Positions 16,038-25,249 are shown, numbered from the stretch's first letter. The stretch is DNA of 64,000 bases from Enterorhabdus sp. P55 (GCF_009911695.1 NZ_QWKK01000001.1:36672-100671); one strand, 5' to 3'. Translations and numbers: made by a program. Notes: generated from the sequence alone by a model not told the origin.

Positions 16038-17819
16038 CTACACCAGCCCCTCCGGCGTGGCATCGGCGGCCTCGTCGGCCTGGCGGATGGCCACGCGGCG
16101 GATCTTCCCGTTCACGGTGCGGGGCAGCTCGTCGACGTACTCGACGATGCGGGGGTACTTGTAGGGCGCCGTCTGGTTCTTCACCCAGCGCTGGAGCTCG
16201 CGCGTGAGCTCGTCAGAGGGGCTGAAGCCCTCGGCCAGCACCACGGTGGCCTTCACGGCCGCGCCGCGCAGCGGGTCGGGCACGCCGGTGACGGCCACCT
16301 CGCGCACGGCGTCGTGCTCGAGCATGACCGACTCGATCTCGAACGGGCCGATGCGGTAGCCGCTCGACTTGATGACGTCGTCGTTGCGGCCGACGTACCA
16401 GAAGTAGCCGTCCTCGTCGCACCAGGCGGTGTCGCCGGTGTGGTACCAGCCATCGTGCATGGCCTCGGCGGTCTTCGCGGGGTCGCGGTAGTACTCCATC
16501 ATGATGCCGGCCGGATGCGGGTCGATGCGAATGCAGATCTCGCCGGTCTCGCCGGTGTTGCAGCGGGTGCCGTCCTCGCGCTGGATCTCCACGTCGTAGA
16601 GGGGCACGGGCTTGCCCATGGAGCCGGCGCGCGGGGTGGAGCCCGTGAGGTTGCCGATGGTGAGCGGCGTCTCGGTCTGGCCGAAGCCCTCGTAGATGGT
16701 AAGGCCGGTGTGCTCCTTCCAGAAGTCGAACAGATCGGGGTTGAGCGCCTCGCCGGCGGTGGTGGAGTACGCGAGGCTCGACAGGTCGAAGGCGTCCACG
16801 TCGGCGAGCATCATGAGGCGGTACATGGTAGGCGGGCAGCACAGCGACGTCACCTGGTAGCGTCCGACGAGCGAGAGGATCTCGCCCGCGTCGAAGCGGT
16901 CGAAGTCGTAGGTGAGCACCGCGGCCTCCATGAGCCACTGGCCGTAGAACTTGCCCCAGACCGCCTTGCCCCAGCCGGTGTCGGCGATGGTGAAATGCAG
17001 GCCCTCTGGGTCGACGTTGTGCCAGTGCTTGGCCGTGATGAGGTGCGCGAGCGCGTAGCGGGAGTCGTGGAGCACCATCTTGGGGTTGCCCGACGTGCCG
17101 CTCGAGAAGTACATGAGCATGGGGTCGCCCACGCGCGTCGCGCGGCGCTCGAAGACGGCCGGCGCCTCGCGCACGCCGGTGTTGAAGTCGTGCCAACCGG
17201 CGCGCTCCACGCCCACGGCACAGACGCCCTCGGGGCCGGAGAGCTCCGCGCCCACCGGCTCGCCGCCCGCGCGCATAAGCGCGCCGGACTCGTCGCGCGG
17301 CGTGAGGCCGGCGCCGGCGGGGTTCACCAAGACGAGCGTCTCCACGCTCGGGCACTCGCCCGCCACGGCGTCCACCACATCCGCGATGTCGCCGGCGCTC
17401 GTGCAGATGACGGCCTTGACGTCCGCCCCGTTGAGGCGGTAGGTGAGGTCGTGTTCCTTGAGCATGAAGGTGGCCGGCACCATGACAGCGCCGAGCTTCG
17501 CCAGCGCGAGCGCCGTGAACCAGAACTGGTAGTGGCGGCGCAGGATGACCATCACGTAGTCGCCCTGGCCGATGCCGAGGCCCGCCAGGAAGCTGGCCGT
17601 CTTGTCCGACCAGGTCTTCATGTCGGCGAAGGTGAAGACGTGCTCCTCGCCCTCGGGGTTGCACCACACCATCGCGGTGCGCTCGGGCTCGTTCGCCGCG
17701 ATGTCGTCCACCACGTCGTAGGCGAAGTTGAAGTCGTCGGGGGCCACGATGTCGAACGCGGTCAGGAGCCCTTCGGCGTCGTAGGCCTCGTTCACGTAGC
17801 GGAGGTTGATGTTTCTCAT
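16038..17819 (-). CDS. AMP-dependent acyl-CoA synthetase (acetyl/medium-chain type), copy 2
   Basis: 593 residues, paralogue of the ligase at 10215-11888. AMP-binding YFSSGTSGNPKMV, EGFGQTETP, hinge [19 protein letters not shown]-terminal lysine segment RTVNGKIRR. Copy 2 carries an insert of about 35 residues around 170-205 (VNPAGAGLTPRDESGALMRA) that copy 1 lacks. Encoded between a cupin-type regulator (upstream) and the P-loop ATPase. Carboxylic-acid activation to CoA thioester is certain at family level; the substrate is not. Confidence 0.88.
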   Translation of the reverse strand: MRNINLRYVNEAYDAEGLLTAFDIVAPDDFNFAYDVVDDIAANEPERTAMVWCNPEGEEHVFTFADMKTWSDKTASFLAGLGIGQGDYVMVILRRHYQFWFTALALAKLGAVMVPATFMLKEHDLTYRLNGADVKAVICTSAGDIADVVDAVAGECPSVETLVLVNPAGAGLTPRDESGALMRAGGEPVGAELSGPEGVCAVGVERAGWHDFNTGVREAPAVFERRATRVGDPMLMYFSSGTSGNPKMVLHDSRYALAHLITAKHWHNVDPEGLHFTIADTGWGKAVWGKFYGQWLMEAAVLTYDFDRFDAGEILSLVGRYQVTSLCCPPTMYRLMMLADVDAFDLSSLAYSTTAGEALNPDLFDFWKEHTGLTIYEGFGQTETPLTIGNLTGSTPRAGSMGKPVPLYDVEIQREDGTRCNTGETGEICIRIDPHPAGIMMEYYRDPAKTAEAMHDGWYHTGDTAWCDEDGYFWYVGRNDDVIKSSGYRIGPFEIESVMLEHDAVREVAVTGVPDPLRGAAVKATVVLAEGFSPSDELTRELQRWVKNQTAPYKYPRIVEYVDELPRTVNGKIRRVAIRQADEAADATPEGLV

Positions 17820-17947
17820 GGCTTGTCTCGTCCTTGCAGCTGAGGGGCGCGCTCAGGCGCCGCGCCGGGCGGAAGTTATCGGGAGGGTGCGGCGCTCGCC
17901 GGCACGCCTGGGGTCAGGCCGCGGGGCCTGGCCGGGCGCCGGGGCGC

Positions 17948-18532
17948 CTAGATAATCTTCTCGTCGTGGGGCTTGAGGACAACCGCGAGGAACACGCAGG
18001 GCTCGCCGCCGATGGCGATCATGCCATGGCCGCGCCCGGAGTCGTACATGAGGAAGTCGCCCGCCTCGAGCTCCTCTACGTGGTCCTCGTAGGCGAAGCG
18101 CATGCGGCCGGAGATGATGAAGTCGAGCTCCTGGCCCTTGTGGCGGGACAGGTGGATGGGCACGTCCTGCTCCTCGGGCAGGTAGGGCGCCGTGACCAGG
18201 AAGGGCTCGGCCAGCTTGTGGCGGAAGTGCGGCGCCTTGTGCAGGTACTCGAAGCCCGCGCGACGCTTGATGGACAGGCCGTCGGCCGCACGGGTGAGCG
18301 AGTAGCCCGTCAGGTGCGGGTTCTCGCCGGTGAGCAGCTCGATGACATCGACGCCGAACTTGTCGGCGCACTTGTACAGGAAGGTGAAGGACAGATCCTC
18401 CTCGCCCGACTCCTGCGCGGCGTACTCGGCCGTCGAGCGGCCGGTGGCGTCCGCCATCTCCTGCAGGGTGAGGTCGAGGTCCTCACGCAGCGCCCGGATG
18501 CGCGCGGCCACCTCTTTGATGTTCGGCTCCAT
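17948..18532 (-). CDS. XRE-family regulator with C-terminal cupin domain, copy 2
   Basis: 194 residues. Helix-turn-helix at about 7-65 (LREDLDLTLQEMADATGRS), then VIELLTGENP and a cupin domain (about 110-190) with LSRHKGQELDFIISGRM and SGRGHGM. First gene of the nine-gene run down to 10215, with TACAAT as a possible -10 about 45 bases upstream and a strong AAGGAGG site before the ATG. It probably controls the acyl-CoA synthetase that follows after 128 bases. That 17820-17947 spacer is GC-rich and shows nothing definite. Confidence 0.85.
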   Translation of the reverse strand: MEPNIKEVAARIRALREDLDLTLQEMADATGRSTAEYAAQESGEEDLSFTFLYKCADKFGVDVIELLTGENPHLTGYSLTRAADGLSIKRRAGFEYLHKAPHFRHKLAEPFLVTAPYLPEEQDVPIHLSRHKGQELDFIISGRMRFAYEDHVEELEAGDFLMYDSGRGHGMIAIGGEPCVFLAVVLKPHDEKII

Positions 18533-18575
18533 GAAGCGACCTCCTTATCCGGTCTCGTGGTTAGCGTATCGGACT

Positions 18576-18581
18576 ATTGTA
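18576..18581 (-). promoter_or_regulatory. Candidate -10 box of the nine-gene operon
   Basis: TACAAT on the minus strand, 44 bases upstream of the first ATG, in a locally AT-richer stretch. No convincing -35 at the right distance. Confidence 0.4.
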
Positions 18582-18689
18582 GCGAAGCGGTATCGGCCTT
18601 CGTTTCGAAAGCGTTAAATCATCGGGGGCGCGCTATAGATTCTCCCGGTCACGCGTCCCCGCCTCGAGCGATCCCCCCGTCGAAGGCGC

Positions 18690-18866
18690 TTCCCGGATTT
18701 CTGGCCAAAAACGCTGCGTTTTACGCAGATGGAGGGGCCCTGGGGCGGGATTGCTCGTGGGGGATGCGGGGTTTTCCCTGGTCAGCGCCGAGCGGCTGCG
18801 AGGGGCGCGGTACGGGCGCGAAGGATTCTGCGTAAACTGCAGGGAATTTGGCCAGAAATCCGGGAA
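18690..18866. repeat. Long intergenic dyad, copy C of the CTGACCTGG-core family
   Basis: The left arm begins TTCCCGGATTTCTGGCCAAA (from 18690) and runs through TTTTACGCAG to about 18731. The right arm (18824-18866) is its inverse, with CTGCGTAAACTGCAGGGAAT and ending CCGGGAA. The core, inverted here, is GTTTTCCCTGGTCAG at 18771-18785. The best-preserved copy, with outer TTTCTGGCCA and inner TTTACGCAG on both sides. Confidence 0.88.
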
Positions 18867-19404
18867 TTCCGGGCGAGGGGGCAGGCTGGATGCGGAGGGA
18901 GCCGGCCTTTTGCGCTGGGGAGGCGAGGGGGGGGGTGGCCTCTCGGGCATGCGGAGCCTCTGGGGGCCGGCGGCGCTGAGCGCTCGCACGGCAGCGCGCT
19001 GGTGCCGAGCTTCGGCAGGGACTTGTCCCTACGGCTCCCGGTATCCATCCGCCAGCGTCTTGGCGCCGAAGTTCGTCGGGGTCTGTCTGACTTCGATGCC
19101 CACCAGGCCAGGGGCCTGACGCTGAAGCGGCTGCGCCGCCCGCATGGCCAGCCGCCCCCCGCGCAAGCGCAGGCCCCCGCCTTCCGCGCCGCCCGCCGGC
19201 CCAGCCGCTCCCTCGGCCCCCGCGCGCCGAAGCTCGGATCAAGGCGCCAGCAGGCGCGCCAGGGCCGGGGAGGGCGCCGGCGTTCGGCTCCGAGAAACGG
19301 GCGGGCATCGGGGGCATGGCGCGCATCTGCCGCTGCGCGCGCCGATCGAGCCCCGGCTCGTGGGGCCCAGGCGCGGCGGGACCGCAAGCGCGGCGGGCGC
19401 GGCC
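18867..19404. other. Spacer without a recognisable gene
   Basis: 538 very GC-rich bases between dyad C and the rsmB stop. Open frames exist on both strands but have no start with a ribosome-binding site, no protein-like composition and no recognised motif. No RNA gene or further repeat was identified here. Confidence 0.5.
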
Positions 19405-21375
19405 CTAGGATCGGCGGCGCAGGAGCGCGAGGAAGTGGGCGTCAGGGCCGCCCGGCTCGAGGGCCACCGAGAAGAAGGGCAGCTCCACGCCCAGGTCGGG
19501 ACGGGCGAAGGGGATGATCTCGAAGCCGGCCCCCTGCTCGCTCGCGAGGAAGGCCTCCACCACGGCGGCGTTCTCCTCGGTCGTGACGGTGCAGGTGGCG
19601 TACGCGAGCGTGCCGCCCGGGGCCACGTGGGCCGCCGCCGAATCGAGCAGGCGCGCGCCGAGCGCCGCCTGCTCGGCGATGGTGTCAGGGCGCAGGCGCC
19701 AGCGGATGTCGGCATGGCGGCGCAGGGTGCCGAGCCCCGTGCAGGGGGCGTCCACGAACACGCGGTCGAACAGGCGCTCGCCCACGAGCGCGCCCAAGTC
19801 GCAACCGTCGCCGGTGAGCGCGTCTTCCACCTCGATGCCGAACTGGGCCGCGCGCTCGCGGAGGAGCTTCGTCTTGAAGGCGTGGGCGTCCACGGTCACA
19901 TAACCCGACACCTGGTGCCCGAAGCGGCGCTGCGCGCAGGACTGGTCGAGGATGGTCTTGGTGGCGCGTCCGGCGCCTATCTCAAGGAACGACGCCGGCT
20001 CTTCCTCGCCCACCACGAGGCTGGCCACGGCCTGGGAGGTGGCATCTGAGACGAGCAGCAGCCCCTGGGAGAGCATACGGCGCACGCGCCCGTCAAGGAG
20101 CGCCAGGCCCGACGCCAGGCAGTAGCAGCCCTCCACGCGGCGGCCGGCCACCTCCACCGGCTCAGGCTGGCCATGGGCGGCCGCCAGGATGGAGACCACC
20201 TCCTCATCGGTCGCCTTGGCGGCGTTCACGGCCACGTACACCGGCGCGGGCTCGTTGGAGGCCGTCATGAGGTCATGGGCGCCCTGCGGCCCGAGATCCT
20301 TGATGAGACGCTCGGCAAGCCAGGCGGGGAATCCATGGAGCCGCGCATAAGCGCGCAGGTCGGTGCGCGGGTCGCCGAAGGGGAAGCTCTCCTTGGCGCG
20401 CACGACGCGGCGCAGCACGGCGTTGGCCAGGCCGCCGGCGCGCGGGGCGACGGACTTGACGAGCTCGACGCCCTGGTCGACCGCCGCATGAGGACTCTTC
20501 TGGAGGAAGATGATCTCGTAGGCCGAGAGCGCCAGCGCGTCGCGCACCGCAGGGCTCGCGTCGTCAGGCGAGTCCATGCAGCCGTCGATCACGTCGTCAA
20601 GCGTGCCGCGGGTGCTCGTCACCCCGAGCACGAGACGCGTGGCGAAGGCGCGCTCCTCGCGGGCGATCTTGGAGGTGTCGATGGTCGAGGCGATGACGTC
20701 TTGGGCGAAGGCGTGGCGCTCGCGCAGCTGGTGGATGGCCTCGAGCGCGAGTCCGCGCGCCTCGGTGGCGCGCCCACGCCGCGGCGGGGCCTGGCGGCGG
20801 TCGGCATCGCGAGGCCCGCGGCGTTCGCGGTCGCCCCCGGCGCGAGGCCCACGGTCGTCTCGCCGGGGACTGTCGCCCTCGGGGCGGGGAGCACGCTCGT
20901 CGGCGGCTTGCGGGCCGCGAGCAGGGGCATCCCGACGCTCGCGGCTGTCAGGCGCATGGCGGTCGCCCTCGGGGCGGGGGCCATGCGCCTGATCACGCCC
21001 GCGACCGAAGCCGGGCTTGCCCTGGGGGCGACCTCCGCGATCATCCCCAGGACGGCCCGACCGCTGGCCGTCGAAGCCGCGGGGGCCCTCGGAGCGCGAG
21101 CCGCGCCCGCGTTCACCCTGCCCGTCTTGAGAGCCGCGGCCCCGGTCGTCCCGGAACCGGCGGTCTCCCCCGCCTCGCCCTTCGTCGCGCCTCGGGCGGC
21201 GATCATCGCGCTGCCCACGGGAGCCCTGCGCCCGCTGGCCGCCACGCGCGTCTTGTCCGCCCTGGGAGCGCGGGCCCCGTCGCTCGCCCTGTTGTCCGCG
21301 GCGGTCGTCTCGGCCCTCTCGCGGGGATCGGTCGTCGCGTCGGCGCCCCTCGGGGGCGCGGCGGTCGTCATGCAC
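19405..21375 (-). CDS. rsmB: 16S rRNA (cytosine-967-C5)-methyltransferase with long disordered N-terminus
   Basis: 656 residues from a GTG at 21375. The C-terminal ~450 residues are a complete RsmB/Sun protein. First comes a NusB-like RNA-binding domain (EARGLALEAIHQL to VVRAKESFPFG). The SAM methyltransferase follows, with FLEIGAGRATKT, the first catalytic Cys in VDAPCTGLGTLRR and the second in YATCTVTTEEN. It methylates C967 of 16S rRNA. The first ~205 residues are a low-complexity Arg/Asp/Gly tract (repeated RDDR, RGG, RPEGD), which the family does not need. It overlaps the fmt stop by 8 bases. In the order def-fmt-rsmB. Confidence 0.9.
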   Translation of the reverse strand: MHDDRRAPEGRRRDDRSPREGRDDRRGQQGERRGPRSQGGQDARGGQRAQGSRGQRDDRRPRRDEGRGGGDRRFRDDRGRGSQDGQGERGRGSRSEGPRGFDGQRSGRPGDDRGGRPQGKPGFGRGRDQAHGPRPEGDRHAPDSRERRDAPARGPQAADERAPRPEGDSPRRDDRGPRAGGDRERRGPRDADRRQAPPRRGRATEARGLALEAIHQLRERHAFAQDVIASTIDTSKIAREERAFATRLVLGVTSTRGTLDDVIDGCMDSPDDASPAVRDALALSAYEIIFLQKSPHAAVDQGVELVKSVAPRAGGLANAVLRRVVRAKESFPFGDPRTDLRAYARLHGFPAWLAERLIKDLGPQGAHDLMTASNEPAPVYVAVNAAKATDEEVVSILAAAHGQPEPVEVAGRRVEGCYCLASGLALLDGRVRRMLSQGLLLVSDATSQAVASLVVGEEEPASFLEIGAGRATKTILDQSCAQRRFGHQVSGYVTVDAHAFKTKLLRERAAQFGIEVEDALTGDGCDLGALVGERLFDRVFVDAPCTGLGTLRRHADIRWRLRPDTIAEQAALGARLLDSAAAHVAPGGTLAYATCTVTTEENAAVVEAFLASEQGAGFEIIPFARPDLGVELPFFSVALEPGGPDAHFLALLRRRS

Positions 21376-22324
21376 AGGACCACGTTCCTTTCTCGTCCCG
21401 CAGCGCGGGGCAGCCAGCCGCGAACGCGCGGCCGTCCATGGGCTTCTTTCCATCGGGCTTGAGCCCGGTCACCTCGAGCGCGCCGTCAGCGCAGGCGAGC
21501 ACGAGGCGCTTGGCCGCCACGAGGGCATCCCCCGGCGCGGCCTGCGCGGCAGGCTCCGCAGCGGGACTGCCTGCAGGCAGGGGCGCGCAGGACAGCACCG
21601 TCACGGGGCGGCCGGCGATGACGCAGCGGCTGGGATGGGCCTCGCCAGACGCGCGGACGCGCCGGGCGTTCTGCTCAACGGTCGCGTTCGGGTCGAGGTC
21701 GAGCTCGCCCTTCGCCACCTTCTCCGCGTAGGTGACGGCCGTCTCGTCCTGGGGCGTCCAGGGCAGTGCGCGGCCTGAGGCCAGCTCGTCGAGCGCCTCG
21801 ACGAGCGCCTCGCCGCCCGCCTCGGCCAGCTCGGCGGTCAGCGTCGCGGCGTCCTTGCCCGCCACGGGCACGGCGCGGCAGATGCAGTAGGCGCCCGTGT
21901 CAAGGCCCTCCTCCATCTCCATGACGCACACGCCCGCCTCCTCGTCGCCGGCGAGGATGGCGCGTTCGATGGGCGCCGCGCCGCGCCAGCGCGGCAGGAG
22001 CGAGCCGTGCACGTTGAGGCAGCCGAATGGCGGCACGTCGAGGATCTCCTTGGGGAGGATGGCCCCATAGGCGGCCACGCACACCACGTCGGGCGCAAGC
22101 GCGGCCAGCTCGGCTGCAGCCTCCGGCGTGCGCAGGGTGCGCGGCGTGAGCACGGGGATGCCCCGCGCGGCGGCCTCCTCCTTCACCGGCGAGGGCACGA
22201 GGGCCTTGCCACGACCGCGCACGGCATCGGGGCGCGTGTAGACGGCCACCACCTCGTGCGCGGCGGCCACGCGCGCAAGCACCCGGGCGGCGAAGTCCGG
22301 CGTGCCCATGAAGACGACGCGCAC
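21368..22324 (-). CDS. fmt: Methionyl-tRNA formyltransferase
   Basis: 318 residues from a GTG at 22324, one base after the def stop. VVFMGTPDFAARVL opens the Rossmann-like domain. The formyl-THF site LNVHGSLLPRWRGAAP (Asn/His pair) and the catalytic Asp in GLDTGAYC follow, and the C-terminal OB-type domain has FEVTGLKPDGKKPM-like sequence (LEVTGLKPDGKKPM). Formylates initiator Met-tRNA; partner of deformylase encoded just upstream. Confidence 0.94.
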   Translation of the reverse strand: MRVVFMGTPDFAARVLARVAAAHEVVAVYTRPDAVRGRGKALVPSPVKEEAAARGIPVLTPRTLRTPEAAAELAALAPDVVCVAAYGAILPKEILDVPPFGCLNVHGSLLPRWRGAAPIERAILAGDEEAGVCVMEMEEGLDTGAYCICRAVPVAGKDAATLTAELAEAGGEALVEALDELASGRALPWTPQDETAVTYAEKVAKGELDLDPNATVEQNARRVRASGEAHPSRCVIAGRPVTVLSCAPLPAGSPAAEPAAQAAPGDALVAAKRLVLACADGALEVTGLKPDGKKPMDGRAFAAGCPALRDEKGTWSCA

Positions 22325-22325
22325 C

Positions 22326-22865
22326 CTAGCCCACCTCGACGGAGGTGTCGCCCGGGCGCGCGCCGGCAGCACGGGCCTCCTCGTAGGCGGCGAGCGCCTC
22401 GATGCGAGTCACCGGGTCGCAGCTCTCGAAGAGCGTGCGGCCCTCCAGGTGGTCGATCTCGTGCTGGAGGCAGCGGCCGAGCAGGCCGTCGCCCTCGATC
22501 TCCCACAGCTCGCCGTCCAGGTCGTAGTAGCGCACGCGCGCCCATGGCTGGCGGGAGATGGGCACGGTGACGCCCGGACAGGACAGGCAGCCCTCGCCGC
22601 CCGTCTCCGGCTCGCCGCGCAGCTCGACGATCTCCGGGTTCACGAGCACGATGGGCTCCTGCTCGCCCTCGCCGTCCCAGTCGACGTCGATGACCACGAG
22701 CCGCTGGGCCACGCCCACCTGGGGCGCCGCGATGCCGCAGCCGTTGTTCTTGTACATGGCATGCGCCATCTGCTTGGCGAGACGCTTGAGCGACTTGTCG
22801 CCCACCTCGCAGGGCTCGCAGACCTGCGAGAGAATGGGGTCGGGCGAGGTGACAATCTTAAGCAT
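22326..22865 (-). CDS. def: Peptide deformylase
   Basis: 179 residues. All three signature motifs are present: GCGIAAPQVG, EGCLSCPG (metal-binding Cys) and QHEIDHLEG (metal-binding His pair and catalytic Glu). Removes the formyl group from new proteins. I use the ATG at 22865 because the family begins close to MLKIVTSPDPIL. An in-frame ATG at 22931 would add 22 poorly conserved residues. First gene of def-fmt-rsmB. Confidence 0.94.
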   Translation of the reverse strand: MLKIVTSPDPILSQVCEPCEVGDKSLKRLAKQMAHAMYKNNGCGIAAPQVGVAQRLVVIDVDWDGEGEQEPIVLVNPEIVELRGEPETGGEGCLSCPGVTVPISRQPWARVRYYDLDGELWEIEGDGLLGRCLQHEIDHLEGRTLFESCDPVTRIEALAAYEEARAAGARPGDTSVEVG

Positions 22866-23032
22866 GGAGCGTGTCTGCCTTTCTGACGTGCGGGGACGCG
22901 CCCTCTGGGCGCCGTTTTCGTTGTAGGCCATTGTGCGGCTCGCCCGCCTTGGTGTCCAGCGCGGGCGCGGAAACGCCACATTCCCCCGGCTTGCGGCGTC
23001 CCGCGCGGGGCAGGACGGCCCCCGAGGCAAGG

Positions 23033-23245
23033 CCGCTGCCACTTTTTCGCCGGAAAATGGCACGAATCGGCGGTTTGGTACGGTCGGCTCCTCCTCATAC
23101 GCGGAATTTGTTAGCCCGAGAAAACCGTGACCTGGGAAAACCCCAGCAAAGCCTTGGCCCGATGGTGGCAAGCGCCCGTTTCGCGCGCGACCAACCGTAC
23201 CAAACCGCCGATTCGTGCCATCAGGTCGGGAAAACCTGGCAGCGG
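23033..23245. repeat. Long intergenic dyad, copy D of the CTGACCTGG-core family
   Basis: Inner arms 23058-23087 and 23191-23220 are complementary at 29 of 30 positions (TGGCACGAATCGGCGGTTTG and on). Outer parts CCGCTGCCA (23033-23041) and TGGCAGCGG (23237-23245) also pair. The core TGACCTGGGAAAA is at 23128-23140. The arm sequence is unlike copies B, C, H and I, but its self-complementarity is better than theirs. Fills most of the 22866-23368 spacer between def and dnaG. Confidence 0.86.
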
Positions 23246-23368
23246 CGAAGGACGGGGGGCGAAGCCGGCCTCCCTGACGCGCAAAGGGGCCAGCGGGCAC
23301 TCAAGCTAGCCGCGAGCCGGGATACGGGCGAAGGCGGGAGCTGCGCGTCGGCGTGCGGCAAGGCGGCC

Positions 23369-25249
23369 CTAGGCCGGCGAGAGGGGCTTGTGGGCCAGGC
23401 GCCGCTGGTTGAGGTCGCCCTGCATGCCCACGACGCTCTGGAAGAGCGAGTCGTAGTCCTCGGGCGAGAACTGCGTCGGGTCGACGAGAAGGGCCTTCAG
23501 CGACGCGATGGCCTCCTCCGCGTCGCCGAGCGAGAGCTCCTCGGCCAGGTAGGCCGCCACCTCGCCCGCGTCCGCGCCCTCGGGGACGGCTGCGGCGGTG
23601 AGCGTGCCTGCGGCCCCCGGCACGGAGGCGGTGGCATTGGTGATGAGCGTGCCGGCCGTGGCGTGCGGGTCGCCCGCCAGGGTGTCGAGCAGCGATTGGG
23701 CGATGGCCCCGTGCGCCGCGCGGCGCCACTGGACCTGGGCGAGCGCGTCGGCATGCGTCAGCGCCAGGAGCGGGTGCTGCGCGAGCACCGAGAGGAACTC
23801 CCGCTCGAAGCGCAGGCGGCTGCGCTCGGCCTGGGTGAGGCGCCCCCGCGCAGGGGCCGGCTCCGGCAGGGGGGAGGCGCCGGGGACGGAGGCCTCCCCC
23901 GCCGGGGCCTCGCCGTCGCGACGAGCCGGCGGCGCCAGCGCGGCCAGGGCCTCGAGCACGTCCTCCTCGCGCGCGCGGCAGCGACCCGCTATCTGCACCG
24001 CATAGTCCTTGGCCAGAAGCGACTCCTTGATGGGCGCGAGCACCGAGAGCGCATCAGCCAGGGCGCGGGTGCGCCCCTCGGCCGTGGACAGGTCGTAGCG
24101 CGCCAGGCGGCGGTCGATGCCGTACTTGAGCAGCGGCTGGGCCCGCTTGATGAGCTCGCTGAGCGCCGCGGCGCCGCGGGCGGCCACGAACTCGGCCGGA
24201 TCGAGGTTGTCGGGCAGCGTCACCGCGCAGAGCTCCACCTTCGAGCGGCCCGCCTCCGGCGTCATGGAGTCGTCGATGAACCCGAGCGCGCGGTCGGCGG
24301 CGCGCTGGCCCGCCTCGTCGCCGTCGAAGAGGTAGACGATGCGGTGCTGGGCGTGGCGCGAGAGCAGCCGGATATGGCGCAGGGTGAGCGCCGTGCCAAG
24401 CGTGGCCACGGCGTTGCCTATGCCGGCCTCGTGCAAGGCGATGACGTCGGTGTAGCCCTCCACCACGATGGCCGTGCCCGTGGAGGCCATGGCCGCCTTG
24501 GCGTGGTCGAGCCCGTAGAGCACCTGGGACTTGTGGAAGACGGGCGTCTCCTGGGAGTTGAGGTACTTCGGCTCGCCCTGGCCGATCACGCGCCCGCCGA
24601 AGGCGATGCACTCGCCCTGGGCGTCGTTGATGGGAAACATCACGCGGTCGTAGAAGCGGTCGCGCAGGCGCCCCTCGCGGCTGCGCGAGGCCACGTTGGC
24701 CTCCACCAGCTCATCGTCGCGGAAGCCGCGCGCCTTGAGGTGGCGCGTGAGGGCGCCCCGGCCGGGCGCGAAGCCGAGGTTCCACTCCTTGGGCACCTTG
24801 CCTCCCAGCCCGCGGCCGGCCAGGTACTCGCGGGCCTTGGCGGCCCCGGCGTCGGGGCTGCGCATGAGCTGGGTGTGGTAGAACTCGGCGGTGGCGGCGC
24901 AGATGTCCTTGATCCGCGCCTTCTTGGAAGCCGGCGCGGAGGGCCGCCCGCCCGTCTCCTGGATGTCGATGTGGGCGCGCTCGGCCAGCTTGCGCACGGC
25001 CTCGGGAAAGGAGAGGTCCTCGGTCTTCATGACGAAGGCGAACACGTCGCCGCCCTCGTTGCAGCCGAAGCAGTGCCACAGCTGCACCGACGGGTCGATC
25101 TTGAACGAGGGCGTCTTCTCCTGGTGCAGCGGACAGCAGCACCAGAAGTCGCGGCCCTTCTGCTTGACGGGCACGCGCTCGCCGATGACCGCCACGAGGT
25201 CGCTCGCCTCGCGCACGCGCTGGATGTCTTCGTCGCTGATGGAGCCCAC
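23369..25249 (-). CDS. dnaG: DNA primase
   Basis: 626 residues from a GTG at 25249. An in-frame GTG at 25312 would add 21 residues but lies only about 5 bases from a predicted transcription start. The N-terminal zinc finger has Cys-Pro-Leu-His and WHCFGCNEGGD. The RNA polymerase core and Toprim domain follow, with AIVVEGYTDVIALHEAG and YLFDGDEAGQRA. The C-terminal DnaB-binding region is present. Synthesises primers at the replication fork. Stand-alone gene with its own promoter. Confidence 0.94.
   Translation of the reverse strand: MGSISDEDIQRVREASDLVAVIGERVPVKQKGRDFWCCCPLHQEKTPSFKIDPSVQLWHCFGCNEGGDVFAFVMKTEDLSFPEAVRKLAERAHIDIQETGGRPSAPASKKARIKDICAATAEFYHTQLMRSPDAGAAKAREYLAGRGLGGKVPKEWNLGFAPGRGALTRHLKARGFRDDELVEANVASRSREGRLRDRFYDRVMFPINDAQGECIAFGGRVIGQGEPKYLNSQETPVFHKSQVLYGLDHAKAAMASTGTAIVVEGYTDVIALHEAGIGNAVATLGTALTLRHIRLLSRHAQHRIVYLFDGDEAGQRAADRALGFIDDSMTPEAGRSKVELCAVTLPDNLDPAEFVAARGAAALSELIKRAQPLLKYGIDRRLARYDLSTAEGRTRALADALSVLAPIKESLLAKDYAVQIAGRCRAREEDVLEALAALAPPARRDGEAPAGEASVPGASPLPEPAPARGRLTQAERSRLRFEREFLSVLAQHPLLALTHADALAQVQWRRAAHGAIAQSLLDTLAGDPHATAGTLITNATASVPGAAGTLTAAAVPEGADAGEVAAYLAEELSLGDAEEAIASLKALLVDPTQFSPEDYDSLFQSVVGMQGDLNQRRLAHKPLSPA

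Noticed and set aside
18867..19404. Remnant gene with peptide-like frame around 19030-19130 (minus strand)
   Set aside because: About 25 codons read plausibly, but there is a stop, no start with a binding site and no recognised homology; composition matches the surrounding spacer.
22866..23300. N-terminal extension of peptide deformylase through the dyad D region
   Set aside because: The frame is open by chance across the repeat. The deformylase family begins at the ATG at 22865, and the extension has no protein-like pattern.
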